The notes under the pieces: generated by a model
The model's database searches: none
Told to the model about the DNA's origin: nothing
The model's input: only the letters and a program-made list of their open reading frames with translations
Assembly (NCBI GenBank): GCA_019412865.1
Contig: DXOJ01000405.1
Coordinates: forward strand, 1 to 6,562
Direction of reading: 5' to 3'
Length of the DNA: 6,562 nucleotides
Source: Bacteroides sp.
GTDB lineage: Bacteria > Bacteroidota > Bacteroidia > Bacteroidales > Bacteroidaceae
Program-made: the position numbers and the translations under genes
In this document: piece after piece, positions 1 to 6,522 of the stretch
Numbering within the stretch: position 1 is the stretch's first letter
Layout: each line of letters starts with the position of its first letter

Positions 1-21
1 AAGGTTTAGGTTAAAAAAATT

Positions 22-49
22 AAGGGGAGCTGTGAAGCTGCCCTTTTTT
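22..49 (+). terminator. Rho-independent terminator of an upstream gene outside the window
   Basis: A 10-base arm at 22-31 pairs with 36-45 with one G/G mismatch, closing a GTGA loop of the GNRA type. The stem runs into six T at 44-49. A run of A lies 5' of the stem, so the hairpin could also work for transcripts coming from the other strand. It most simply ends transcription of a + strand gene beyond the left edge and insulates the promoter that follows. Confidence 0.75.
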
Positions 50-61
50 CATAATAAAATG

Positions 62-93
62 TTAGCCTGAACCAGATAAAATACGTAACTTTG
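62..93 (+). promoter_or_regulatory. Bacteroides-type promoter for the 122-592 gene
   Basis: TAACTTTG at 86-93 matches the Bacteroides primary sigma factor -7 consensus TAnnTTTG exactly. TTAG at 62-65, 20 bases upstream, is a three-of-four match to the -33 element TTTG. Transcription would start near base 100 and leave a leader of only about 20 bases before the ATG at 122. The site sits directly behind a terminator, as expected for the start of a new transcription unit. The -33 half is weak; the start site is inferred. Confidence 0.6.
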
Positions 94-121
94 GCAGATA
101 ACTAATTAGCAGTGAAACACA

Positions 122-592
122 ATGGAAGATTTTTTGAAATTTCTCTTGATAGCAGGTGTCATTCTTGTGGGAATATTCAAAGAGGTGAATAAGAATAGTA
201 AATCGAAAAAAGCTAAGAATAAACGCCCCGTTTCCCCGATGCCATCCCCCGTTGAAGTAGCTCCGGATGCAGTTCCTATGCCCGAGGCATGGGGTGGCCC
301 CAAGTCGCTGGAAGAATTATTCCAGCCTAAACCCCTGAAACAGACGCCACCGCAACAGTCTCCCAAACAGACGGCGAAACCAGCGGCGCAGCAGAAAAGA
401 AAAAAAGAAGAAATATCCGTTTCCGCATCCCTGGCAAACAGTGCCGCGCAAGATAAACGAAATTCCCAACAAGGTTCTCATTATAACTCTCACACCGAAT
501 CAACTGATAACGAACATGATTTCACGATTCATTCCGCAGAAGAAGCCCGCCGCGCTATTATCTGGGGAGAGATACTTCAACGGAAGTATTGA
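122..592 (+). CDS. Small membrane-anchored protein of unknown function with low-complexity linker
   Basis: This gene encodes 156 residues and I cannot assign it a function. Residues 4-19 form one hydrophobic segment, followed at 20-35 by a strongly basic stretch rich in Lys, which suggests an N-terminal anchor with the rest of the protein in the cytoplasm. Residues 36-130 are low-complexity, first Pro/Val rich and later Gln/Lys/Ala and Ser/Asn rich, with one short motif, WGGPKSLEELFQ, at 57-68. The C-terminal 20 or so residues (about 136-156, ending RAIIWGEILQRKY) look like a folded, conserved tail. From memory, similar endings of the type RKAIIYSEIL occur in uncharacterised Bacteroidetes proteins. 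The ATG at 122 follows a good promoter by about 20 bases and has no clear Shine-Dalgarno, which is normal in this phylum. The gene appears monocistronic or loosely linked to the CoA-transferase downstream. That it is coding is fairly sure; its function is open. Confidence 0.85.
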   Translation: MEDFLKFLLIAGVILVGIFKEVNKNSKSKKAKNKRPVSPMPSPVEVAPDAVPMPEAWGGPKSLEELFQPKPLKQTPPQQSPKQTAKPAAQQKRKKEEISVSASLANSAAQDKRNSQQGSHYNSHTESTDNEHDFTIHSAEEARRAIIWGEILQRKY

Positions 593-726
593 GAGAGCCC
601 GTAAACTCATTGAGTTTCGAATCATTATGTGACGAGTCATTGCCAAGCATTGGTACAAGGCCGTACAAACAGAGAATTAATTATCAATAAAAATATCAAC
701 TGTATTTAACACGAAATTTACTATTT
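593..726 (+). other. Intergenic spacer and leader of the CoA-transferase gene
   Basis: A short hairpin lies just after the stop codon: 603-608 pairs perfectly with 612-617 around a three-base loop and can be extended by CG pairs with a bulge. It has no T run, so it is a poor terminator. GTACAA occurs at 653-658 and again at 663-668, exactly 10 bases apart. The 3' half is very AT-rich, as Bacteroides leaders usually are. I found no good match to the Bacteroides -33/-7 promoter, so the promoter of the next gene is either divergent or lies further upstream. Confidence 0.4.
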
Positions 727-2226
727 ATGTCACTCAATCGTATTTCGGCAGCGGAAGCTGCAAGCCTAATCAAACATGGCTACAACATCGGCCTAAGCGG
801 ATTTACTCCCGCCGGAACGGCCAAGGCTGTAACAGCCGAACTCGCAAAAATTGCTGAAGCAGAACATGCGAAAGGAAACCCGTTTCAAGTAGGAATTTTC
901 ACAGGCGCATCGACAGGGGAATCCTGTGACGGCGTACTGTCACGTGCCAAAGCAATCCGCTACCGCGCCCCTTATACTACCAACGCTGATTTCCGCAAAG
1001 CTGTGAACAACGGAGAGATTGCCTACAACGACATACACCTCTCACAAATGGCACAGGAAGTGCGCTACGGATTCATGGGCAAAGTGAACGTAGCCATCAT
1101 CGAAGCCTGCGAAGTGACTCCGGACGGAAAGATTTATCTGACTGCCGCTGGTGGTATTTCCCCGACGATCTGCCGTCTGGCCGACCAGATTATCGTGGAG
1201 TTGAACAGCGTACACAGCAAATCCGGCATGGGTATGCACGACGTATACGAACCGCTCGACCCTCCTTACCGCCGCGAGATTCCTATCTATAAACCGAGTG
1301 ACCGCATCGGGCTCCCTTACGTTCAGGTAGACCCGAAAAAGATTATAGGCGTAGTAGAAACCAACTGGCCGGACGAAGCCCGTTCTTTTGCCGCTGCCGA
1401 TCCGTTGACCGACAAAATCGGACAGAATGTTGCCGACTTCCTCGCTGCCGACATGAAACGTGGTATCATCCCGTCTACTTTCTTACCCCTGCAATCGGGC
1501 GTAGGAAACATCGCCAACGCCGTGCTCGGTGCATTGGGACGTGATAAAACGATTCCTCCATTCGAAATGTACACAGAGGTAATACAGAACTCCGTAATCG
1601 GACTGATTCGCGAAGGACGTATCAAATTTGGTAGTGCCTGCTCACTGACTGTAACAAACGACTGTCTGGAAGGTATTTACAACGATATGGATTTCTTCCG
1701 CGATAAATTGGTTCTCCGTCCGTCGGAAATCTCAAACAGCCCGGAAATAGTACGCCGCCTTGGTGTCATTTCTATCAATACAGCCATCGAAGTCGACCTG
1801 TACGGCAACGTAAACTCTACCCATATCGGCGGAACAAAAATGATGAACGGTATCGGTGGTTCGGGAGACTTTACCCGCAACGCTTACATCTCTATCTTCA
1901 CTTGTCCGTCTGTGGCTAAGGAAGGGAAGATCAGTGCAATCGTACCGATGGTATCCCACCACGACCACACGGAGCACGATGTCAATATCGTTATCACCGA
2001 GCAAGGTGTTGCCGATCTTCGTGGCAAGAGCCCGAAAGAACGCGCACAAGCCATCATCGAAAACTGTGCACATCCCGACTACAAAGAGCTTCTTTGGGAT
2101 TACCTCAAACTGGCCGGTAACCGGGCACAGACTCCACACGCTATTCAGGCTGCACTTGGTATGCACGCAGAGTTGGCTAAGAGTGGCGATATGAAGAATA
2201 CTAATTGGGCTGAATACTTAAAGTAA
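727..2226 (+). CDS. scpC: Succinate:acyl-CoA transferase (acetyl-CoA hydrolase/transferase family)
   Basis: The 499-residue product matches in length and motifs the class I CoA-transferase group that includes E. coli ScpC (propionyl-CoA:succinate CoA-transferase) and Acetobacter AarC (succinyl-CoA:acetate CoA-transferase). These cytoplasmic enzymes move CoA between carboxylic acids through a glutamyl-CoA intermediate. Visible hallmarks are an N-terminal Gly-rich segment (LSGFTPAGTAKAV, 23-35), FTGASTGES (58-66), the catalytic glutamate in YTEVIQ (Glu284), the glycine loop GIGGSGDFTRNAY (375-387) and EQGVADLRG (425-433). The sequence is complete, without frameshift. In a propionate-forming Bacteroides the likely role is the last step of the succinate pathway: propionyl-CoA plus succinate to propionate plus succinyl-CoA. 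The sequence cannot separate this from acetate specificity, so the gene symbol is a best guess. Its codons look more C-ending and uniform than those of the 122-592 gene, hinting at high expression. A long hairpin terminator follows. Confidence 0.93.
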   Translation: MSLNRISAAEAASLIKHGYNIGLSGFTPAGTAKAVTAELAKIAEAEHAKGNPFQVGIFTGASTGESCDGVLSRAKAIRYRAPYTTNADFRKAVNNGEIAYNDIHLSQMAQEVRYGFMGKVNVAIIEACEVTPDGKIYLTAAGGISPTICRLADQIIVELNSVHSKSGMGMHDVYEPLDPPYRREIPIYKPSDRIGLPYVQVDPKKIIGVVETNWPDEARSFAAADPLTDKIGQNVADFLAADMKRGIIPSTFLPLQSGVGNIANAVLGALGRDKTIPPFEMYTEVIQNSVIGLIREGRIKFGSACSLTVTNDCLEGIYNDMDFFRDKLVLRPSEISNSPEIVRRLGVISINTAIEVDLYGNVNSTHIGGTKMMNGIGGSGDFTRNAYISIFTCPSVAKEGKISAIVPMVSHHDHTEHDVNIVITEQGVADLRGKSPKERAQAIIENCAHPDYKELLWDYLKLAGNRAQTPHAIQAALGMHAELAKSGDMKNTNWAEYLK

Positions 2227-2262
2227 ATATAATATAGAGTATAGAATTTACAGTATTCGATT

Positions 2263-2340
2263 CAAAACAAGTATAATTGTATTCTCTGGTAAACAAAATC
2301 CTACGATTTTTGCTTATTAGAGAATACAATTGTCTTTTTG
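2263..2340. terminator. Long hairpin, probable bidirectional terminator between convergent genes
   Basis: The arms 2275-2300 and 2305-2331 form a stem of about 26 positions closed by a CTAC loop, with one single-base bulge. The outer 13 pairs (2275-2287 with 2319-2331) are perfect. Weaker pairing can continue outward between the A-rich 2263-2273 and the T-rich 2332-2340. The + strand transcript ends the stem with five T at 2335-2339, suiting termination of the CoA-transferase mRNA. On the - strand the stem is followed by a broken T run, suiting termination of the carboxypeptidase mRNA. In the + sense the stem contains two G-U wobbles and one A/C mismatch; in the - sense these become two C/A mismatches and one wobble. 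Confidence 0.75.
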
Positions 2341-2458
2341 TAGAAGAATCAATAAAGAGCCCTCCATGGAGAATAGTACCTGCTCCTTGACAACATAGAA
2401 ATCGGATTCAACAACGGAATTCCACTTTGGTTGTACGGGCTAATGTATTCATATCAGC
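2341..2458. other. Unassigned intergenic segment downstream of the carboxypeptidase gene
   Basis: These 118 bases lie between the terminator hairpin and the stop codon of the - strand carboxypeptidase gene. They include a 10-base perfect palindrome CTCCATGGAG (2362-2371), an outer imperfect stem pairing 2354-2360 with 2382-2388, an 8-base palindrome GGAATTCC (2416-2423), and a 5-base stem pairing 2411-2415 with 2430-2434. If the - strand operon terminates at the long hairpin, this segment is its 3' untranslated region. No gene with a plausible start is visible. Confidence 0.35.
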
Positions 2459-3865
2459 CTATTTCCCAATAATCACCTCACACACCTTATCCTGAAATGC
2501 TCTCGCTTTAGCCGCCGAAAGTACATTCTGGTTCATAATGGCAAATGCCACTTCATGTCCGTTCTTCATCTTCAGATAGCCTGCAAGCGCATTTATTGCC
2601 GTAAACGAGCCTGTTTTGGCATGAACATTCCGAAAAGCAGGAGTACCTTTCATCCGGAATTTCAAAGTTCCGTCCACCCCACCAACGGGAAGTGATTTAT
2701 ACAACATCTGAAACACTTCTGTTTGCGAGTACGCATATTTTAGAAAATCCACCAGCAGGGCAGGAGAGAGGTAATTATAATTGGACAGTCCGCAACCGTC
2801 GGCAATCTTATAGTCTTTCGGGTCATGCCCCAGGCGGCGGATCAGTTTCATTATTTCGACAATACCATCTTCGGCAGCTACTTGCTTCTTTCCCGTAGCC
2901 TGCGCTCCCAGGCGACAGAGAAATGCTTCCGCATTGAGGTTATCACTCTCTTTCATCAGTTGGTTCAGCACTTTCTGCACAGAAGTGTTCCAGCAAGCCA
3001 TACGCTCTACTCTCACACTGTCGCGAGGTAATTCGGCAAAGCCATACGACTGGGGAGTCGTGATTCCTTTCCCACGAAGGCGTTCCAGGAAAGTGTGCAT
3101 AAAGAAACGGGGGGAATCGTAGATGTTGACATCATCTTTCCGGATCGAAGTGACATTGCCCGAAACAAGGAGATTGTTTCCATTCGTCAGCCAGTCTCTC
3201 GTGAAAGAGAATTTCCCAGCAGAAGAGGTACGTGTTTTCGTCTGATTCGTTACTGTATAATAGGAAGATACAGGTTGGCAGGAAACACTTGCCGCATCGC
3301 CCTGCACGGTGGAGGGAACTACGGAAACCTGGACAGTCCCTTTGCAGAACATCAATGGAGAGAGATACGGCTGATAGCCCGCAGGCGTATCGTCCCAGGC
3401 CCATCCGCTGCCCCAATAAAGGGAGTCTTTCATTGAAACGTCACCATAGACCTGCCCGTTAATAACCGAAAAAGGGAAAGTGATTACCTCTTCTATCAAT
3501 GAATCCATCGACTGGCTGTCAAATTCCGGATCGAATCCGCCTACCACATACAGGTTGCCTTGCAAGGTATCATGCTCTATCACGCCATCGTGCCATACTT
3601 CGGTGCGGAAAGGCTCGTTGGCTCCGGGGCGGGAAAGTGCAGTAATAGCCGTCAACAGCTTCATGGTAGAGGCAGGACGTGAAAGTTTCTCCGCACGATA
3701 GTTATAAAGTGATTTCTTAGCCGTCAGATCGTAGACGGATATGCCGATTTCGGATGCTTCGGGGAGCATCTTCTTGATAAGCGAATCTATCCGGGAGAAA
3801 TTCTGTTGTCCCCAAAGTGGCAACAAACAAACTGAAAGGGCGACTAACAAAAGACTTTTTTTCAT
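2459..3865 (-). CDS. dacB: D-alanyl-D-alanine carboxypeptidase/endopeptidase, PBP4 type (peptidase S13)
   Basis: The product is 468 residues, typical of penicillin-binding protein 4 enzymes. These remove the terminal D-Ala from peptidoglycan stem peptides and cut D-Ala-mDAP cross-links in the periplasm. Residues 1-19 form a signal peptide (two Lys, a hydrophobic core, then LPLWG before QQ). The three active-site motifs are all present: SxxK as STMK at Ser66-Lys69, SxN as SDN at 307-309, and KTG at 417-419. The further S13 landmark usually written DGSGLS appears as DGCGLSNYN at 356-364, with Cys in place of Ser. The large insert between SxxK and SDN, about 240 residues, is the family's usual accessory region. 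The ATG at 3865 gives a well-placed signal peptide. It is the last of three co-directional genes, 46 bases after the TlpA-like gene. I see no promoter in that gap, so read-through from upstream is likely. The family assignment is firm; the balance of carboxypeptidase against endopeptidase activity is not determinable. Confidence 0.96.
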   Translation of the reverse strand: MKKSLLLVALSVCLLPLWGQQNFSRIDSLIKKMLPEASEIGISVYDLTAKKSLYNYRAEKLSRPASTMKLLTAITALSRPGANEPFRTEVWHDGVIEHDTLQGNLYVVGGFDPEFDSQSMDSLIEEVITFPFSVINGQVYGDVSMKDSLYWGSGWAWDDTPAGYQPYLSPLMFCKGTVQVSVVPSTVQGDAASVSCQPVSSYYTVTNQTKTRTSSAGKFSFTRDWLTNGNNLLVSGNVTSIRKDDVNIYDSPRFFMHTFLERLRGKGITTPQSYGFAELPRDSVRVERMACWNTSVQKVLNQLMKESDNLNAEAFLCRLGAQATGKKQVAAEDGIVEIMKLIRRLGHDPKDYKIADGCGLSNYNYLSPALLVDFLKYAYSQTEVFQMLYKSLPVGGVDGTLKFRMKGTPAFRNVHAKTGSFTAINALAGYLKMKNGHEVAFAIMNQNVLSAAKARAFQDKVCEVIIGK

Positions 3866-3911
3866 ATAACACTGTTTATAACATCAACAAATGATCGTAT
3901 CTTACCTCTAT

Positions 3912-5117
3912 CTATTTCAAGTTTTTCTCTACCTGTCCAAGAAGCGAACCGGCGCCATAGCCGGACCATACATCCTGGATTTTTCCATCAGGGGCAATCA
4001 ATACATAATGAGGGATTCCCCGTACCTGATAATTTAGGGCAAGACCGGTACGTCCTTTACGAAGTTCGTTCCACTGGTTACCGCCCATTCCTTTCGTCTT
4101 GATATACTCTTTCCAACGTGCTTTCGGGTCCTCACTAATACTAATCACAGTCATTTTATCCTTGTACAGATCCATCACCTTCTCCATTTCGGGTATCGAC
4201 TCCACGCAAGGACCACACCCGCTACTCCAGAAATCGAGTAAGATGAATTTTCCTTTGAACTCGGAAATATGACGGAGAGAATCATTCGCATCATATAGGT
4301 CTCCATCCACCATCATATCTTCAACTCCTACGGTAGCGGGAGGATAAACATAGGCTGTAATCTCCTGTCCGTCACCTGTTTGTTTATCAGCTTCGGACAT
4401 TCGGGCATAGAGTTTTTTCACCTCTTCTTCATAAGGCATGATGGTTTTATATTTCATCATGGAAGCAAAAAACAGTAACCTGTCCATCCACACCGGGGAG
4501 ACGGGAGCTTCTTCCATGTATTCCATTTCCTTTTTCCAGATTTCCTGCTGCAACGGCATTGACAGTTTCCGGATAGAATCTATCTTGGCCCACGCCTGAC
4601 TTTCAAACTCCCGGTCGCCCGGATGGTCAATGAACATCATCCGTTGCCAGTCATATTCCGCTGCCATGTATTGCATCAATTCTTTCTGTTGGGCCATCGC
4701 GCAAGCCGTAAAGTGATTTTCTTCCTGCTGTTCCGGCACATCGCTTACTACTTCCCATGTTTTCACTAGTTTATCCTGCCCCTTGATTTCGATGTATTCC
4801 CCCGGTGCGATCCACACCTCCAGCCATGTACCCGGGAAGCCCCGGTTATCAGACATAATCAGCATTTTCCGTGTGGTAGAAACCGTGTCGCGGAAAGAGA
4901 ACTGCCCATTCATAAGCGTATCTCTCAAGACACAGTTGAGAATATTTCCGTCTTCCTCGTACAGGCCGATCACAATGCTGTCAGGAAGATTGGCCAGTTC
5001 GCCCTGAATCAAATATTCATTGGCAGCAACTGACGCTTTACGATTAAATGTACAATGACACATCACCATACAAACTATTGCCAATAAGACCGGAGTGATT
5101 ATATATTTTCTCATCAT
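3912..5117 (-). CDS. TlpA/ResA-like thioredoxin-fold protein with N-terminal DUF4369-like domain
   Basis: The product is 401 residues and appears exported. Residues 5-19 are hydrophobic, followed by Cys20 and Cys22. The usual lipobox is not clean (MVMC, HC), so a lipoprotein is possible but unproven. Residues 35-125 resemble the beta-rich DUF4369 domain common in Bacteroidetes, with the characteristic DTLMNGQFSF at 66-75. Residues 133-248 are helical-looking and rich in Met, Glu and Trp. The C-terminal thioredoxin domain (about 260-401) has FKGKFILLDFW before the redox motif Cys301-Gly-Pro-Cys304 and the cis-proline loop RGIPHYVL with Pro369. Such proteins reduce or exchange disulfides in the periplasm or at a membrane face, but the substrate cannot be read from sequence. 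The gene starts 61 bases after the lipoamide dehydrogenase stop and ends 46 bases before the carboxypeptidase start. A second ATG immediately follows the first, so the true start could be one codon later. Confidence 0.93.
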   Translation of the reverse strand: MMRKYIITPVLLAIVCMVMCHCTFNRKASVAANEYLIQGELANLPDSIVIGLYEEDGNILNCVLRDTLMNGQFSFRDTVSTTRKMLIMSDNRGFPGTWLEVWIAPGEYIEIKGQDKLVKTWEVVSDVPEQQEENHFTACAMAQQKELMQYMAAEYDWQRMMFIDHPGDREFESQAWAKIDSIRKLSMPLQQEIWKKEMEYMEEAPVSPVWMDRLLFFASMMKYKTIMPYEEEVKKLYARMSEADKQTGDGQEITAYVYPPATVGVEDMMVDGDLYDANDSLRHISEFKGKFILLDFWSSGCGPCVESIPEMEKVMDLYKDKMTVISISEDPKARWKEYIKTKGMGGNQWNELRKGRTGLALNYQVRGIPHYVLIAPDGKIQDVWSGYGAGSLLGQVEKNLK

Positions 5118-5178
5118 ATATTCGATTTTATAAGTAAGATACCCGCATCAATGAACGATGTCAGATATCGGAATCCGT
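5118..5178 (-). other. Gap between lipoamide dehydrogenase and TlpA-like genes
   Basis: These 61 bases contain no terminator hairpin with a T run and no match to TAnnTTTG on the - strand. The part nearest the TlpA-like ATG is AT-rich. The simplest reading is an internal operon gap, though a weak promoter such as the TATCTTAC-like sequence on the - strand cannot be excluded. Confidence 0.35.
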
Positions 5179-6522
5179 TTATAGAGCTTCCCGGAAGATT
5201 TCTCCTACCGTGGGATGCGGGAAAACAATCTTTTTCCATTGCGCTGCCGTCAGTCCGAGTTCAATGGCAGTCCCCGCAAGAGTGATAATCTCCGAAGCGG
5301 GATTTCCCAATACGTGAGCGCCAATCACCCGCTGCTGTTCATCCAGCAGTACTTTGCAAACTCCGTTCACGCCTTCATTCTCCGCCACAAAACGGCCGGA
5401 GTAAGCCATCGGTAGTTTGATAACCTGATAATTGATTCCTTTCGTTGAAGCCGATTCCTCCGTTTCACCCACTCCGGCAATCTCCGGATTGGTATAGACT
5501 ACGCCCGGAATAGCCCGGTAACTCATGGTGTCTTCTTTCCCCAAAATGGAATGTACGGCAACTTCTGCCTCACGAACAGCCGTATGGGCGAGCAAAGAGA
5601 ATCCTGTCAGGTCACCACAAACATACACGCCCGGCACAGAAGTCTGCATCTTTTCATTAATTCTGATAGCGCCACGCTCTGTCTTCTCCAAATTCAGGTT
5701 TTCGAGCCCGAAACCTTTCGCCACCGGGCGACGGCCGACACTCATCAACAGCTTCTCTGCAATGACACTGCCGTTTCCCTCCGCGTTCTCATAAGAAACA
5801 ACAGCCCCTTCTTCCGTTTGCGACAAGCCGACCACTTTCGTACTAAGCAGGAATTTAATACCACGTTTGGCATATTCCGCACGGAGCAAAGCGGAAAGCT
5901 CCTTATCCATTCCACCCAGGATTTCGTCCATCATCTCAACCACCGTCACTTGTACTCCCAAACTATTGAAGAACGACGCAAACTCCATACCGATTACCCC
6001 GCCACCAACAATAGCCAAAGAAGCCGGCAATTCTTTACTGTCCAAAGCATCCCTATGCGTCCAGTAGTTCACCGCGTCCACTCCCGGAATAGGAGGAATA
6101 AAGGTTTCCGAACCCGTACATAATATCAGATTCTCTCCTTCGTAAGTTTCTTCCCCGCAGCGAACCGTATTTTTATCAATGATCTGCGCTTCTCCTGATA
6201 CAATTGTAACATTGTTGGCAGTCAGCTTCGCTTTCACTCCCAGCACCAGTTTACGCACTACCTTACTTTTACGTGCTATTATCTTAGGCAAATCGAAAGA
6301 GACTTCCGGGATATTGACTGCATACTTCGATGCATGTTTTGCACTGTCATAAGTCTTTGCCGAATACAACAATGTTTTCGTAGGAATACAGCCTTCATTC
6401 AGACAGACGCCACCCAGACTATTCTTTTCGATAAGCAATACGCTCAAACCACCTTTACCGGCAGTTTCGGCAGCCGTATATCCCGCAGGACCGCCACCAA
6501 TCATAATTACTTGATATTTCAT
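5179..6522 (-). CDS. lpdA: Dihydrolipoyl dehydrogenase (E3, lipoamide dehydrogenase)
   Basis: The 447-residue product is a class I pyridine nucleotide-disulfide oxidoreductase. It reoxidises dihydrolipoyl groups on the E2 subunits of 2-oxo acid dehydrogenases, or on the H protein of the glycine cleavage system, passing electrons through FAD to NAD+ in the cytoplasm. Landmarks in order are the FAD motif GGGPAG (9-14), the redox-active pair in CLNEGC (Cys40 and Cys45), the NAD motif GGGVIG (173-178), the second FAD motif ending CGD (Asp304), and the C-terminal base motif HPTVGE (His436, Glu441). That last motif favours lipoamide dehydrogenase over glutathione or mercuric reductases, which have other C-termini. 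It is slightly shorter than most family members (about 460-475). The ATG at 6522 places the FAD motif at the usual distance from the N-terminus. No E1, E2 or lipoate gene lies downstream of it; what lies upstream is outside the window. It leads a possible three-gene unit. Confidence 0.96.
   Translation of the reverse strand: MKYQVIMIGGGPAGYTAAETAGKGGLSVLLIEKNSLGGVCLNEGCIPTKTLLYSAKTYDSAKHASKYAVNIPEVSFDLPKIIARKSKVVRKLVLGVKAKLTANNVTIVSGEAQIIDKNTVRCGEETYEGENLILCTGSETFIPPIPGVDAVNYWTHRDALDSKELPASLAIVGGGVIGMEFASFFNSLGVQVTVVEMMDEILGGMDKELSALLRAEYAKRGIKFLLSTKVVGLSQTEEGAVVSYENAEGNGSVIAEKLLMSVGRRPVAKGFGLENLNLEKTERGAIRINEKMQTSVPGVYVCGDLTGFSLLAHTAVREAEVAVHSILGKEDTMSYRAIPGVVYTNPEIAGVGETEESASTKGINYQVIKLPMAYSGRFVAENEGVNGVCKVLLDEQQRVIGAHVLGNPASEIITLAGTAIELGLTAAQWKKIVFPHPTVGEIFREAL

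Noticed and set aside
603..617. Short perfect hairpin just after the stop of the 122-592 gene as a terminator
   Set aside because: The stem is six AT-heavy pairs with a three-base loop and no T run follows, so it is unlikely to stop transcription by itself.
441..632. A 63-codon + strand frame overlapping the end of the 122-592 gene
   Set aside because: It overlaps the better-supported gene in another frame for most of its length, has no promoter or family signature, and its Ile/Pro/Asn-rich product looks like a frame shadow.
1732..2166. A 144-codon - strand frame antisense to the CoA-transferase
   Set aside because: It lies entirely within a complete, well-conserved gene; no family signature and no independent promoter were seen.
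661..2438. CCGTACAA at 661-668 and its reverse complement TTGTACGG at 2431-2438 flanking the CoA-transferase, as possible element ends
   Set aside because: An eight-base match between two short spacers is within chance, no target duplication or transposase is present, and the enclosed gene is a core metabolic enzyme.
3095..3436. A 113-codon + strand frame antisense to dacB
   Set aside because: Arg-rich product without domain features, opposite an intact S13 peptidase; treated as an antisense shadow.
5551..6123. A 190-codon + strand frame antisense to lpdA
   Set aside because: It is opposite a gene with every lipoamide dehydrogenase motif intact. Its product is rich in Arg, His, Thr and Ser with no recognisable domain, as expected from the reverse reading of a coding sequence.
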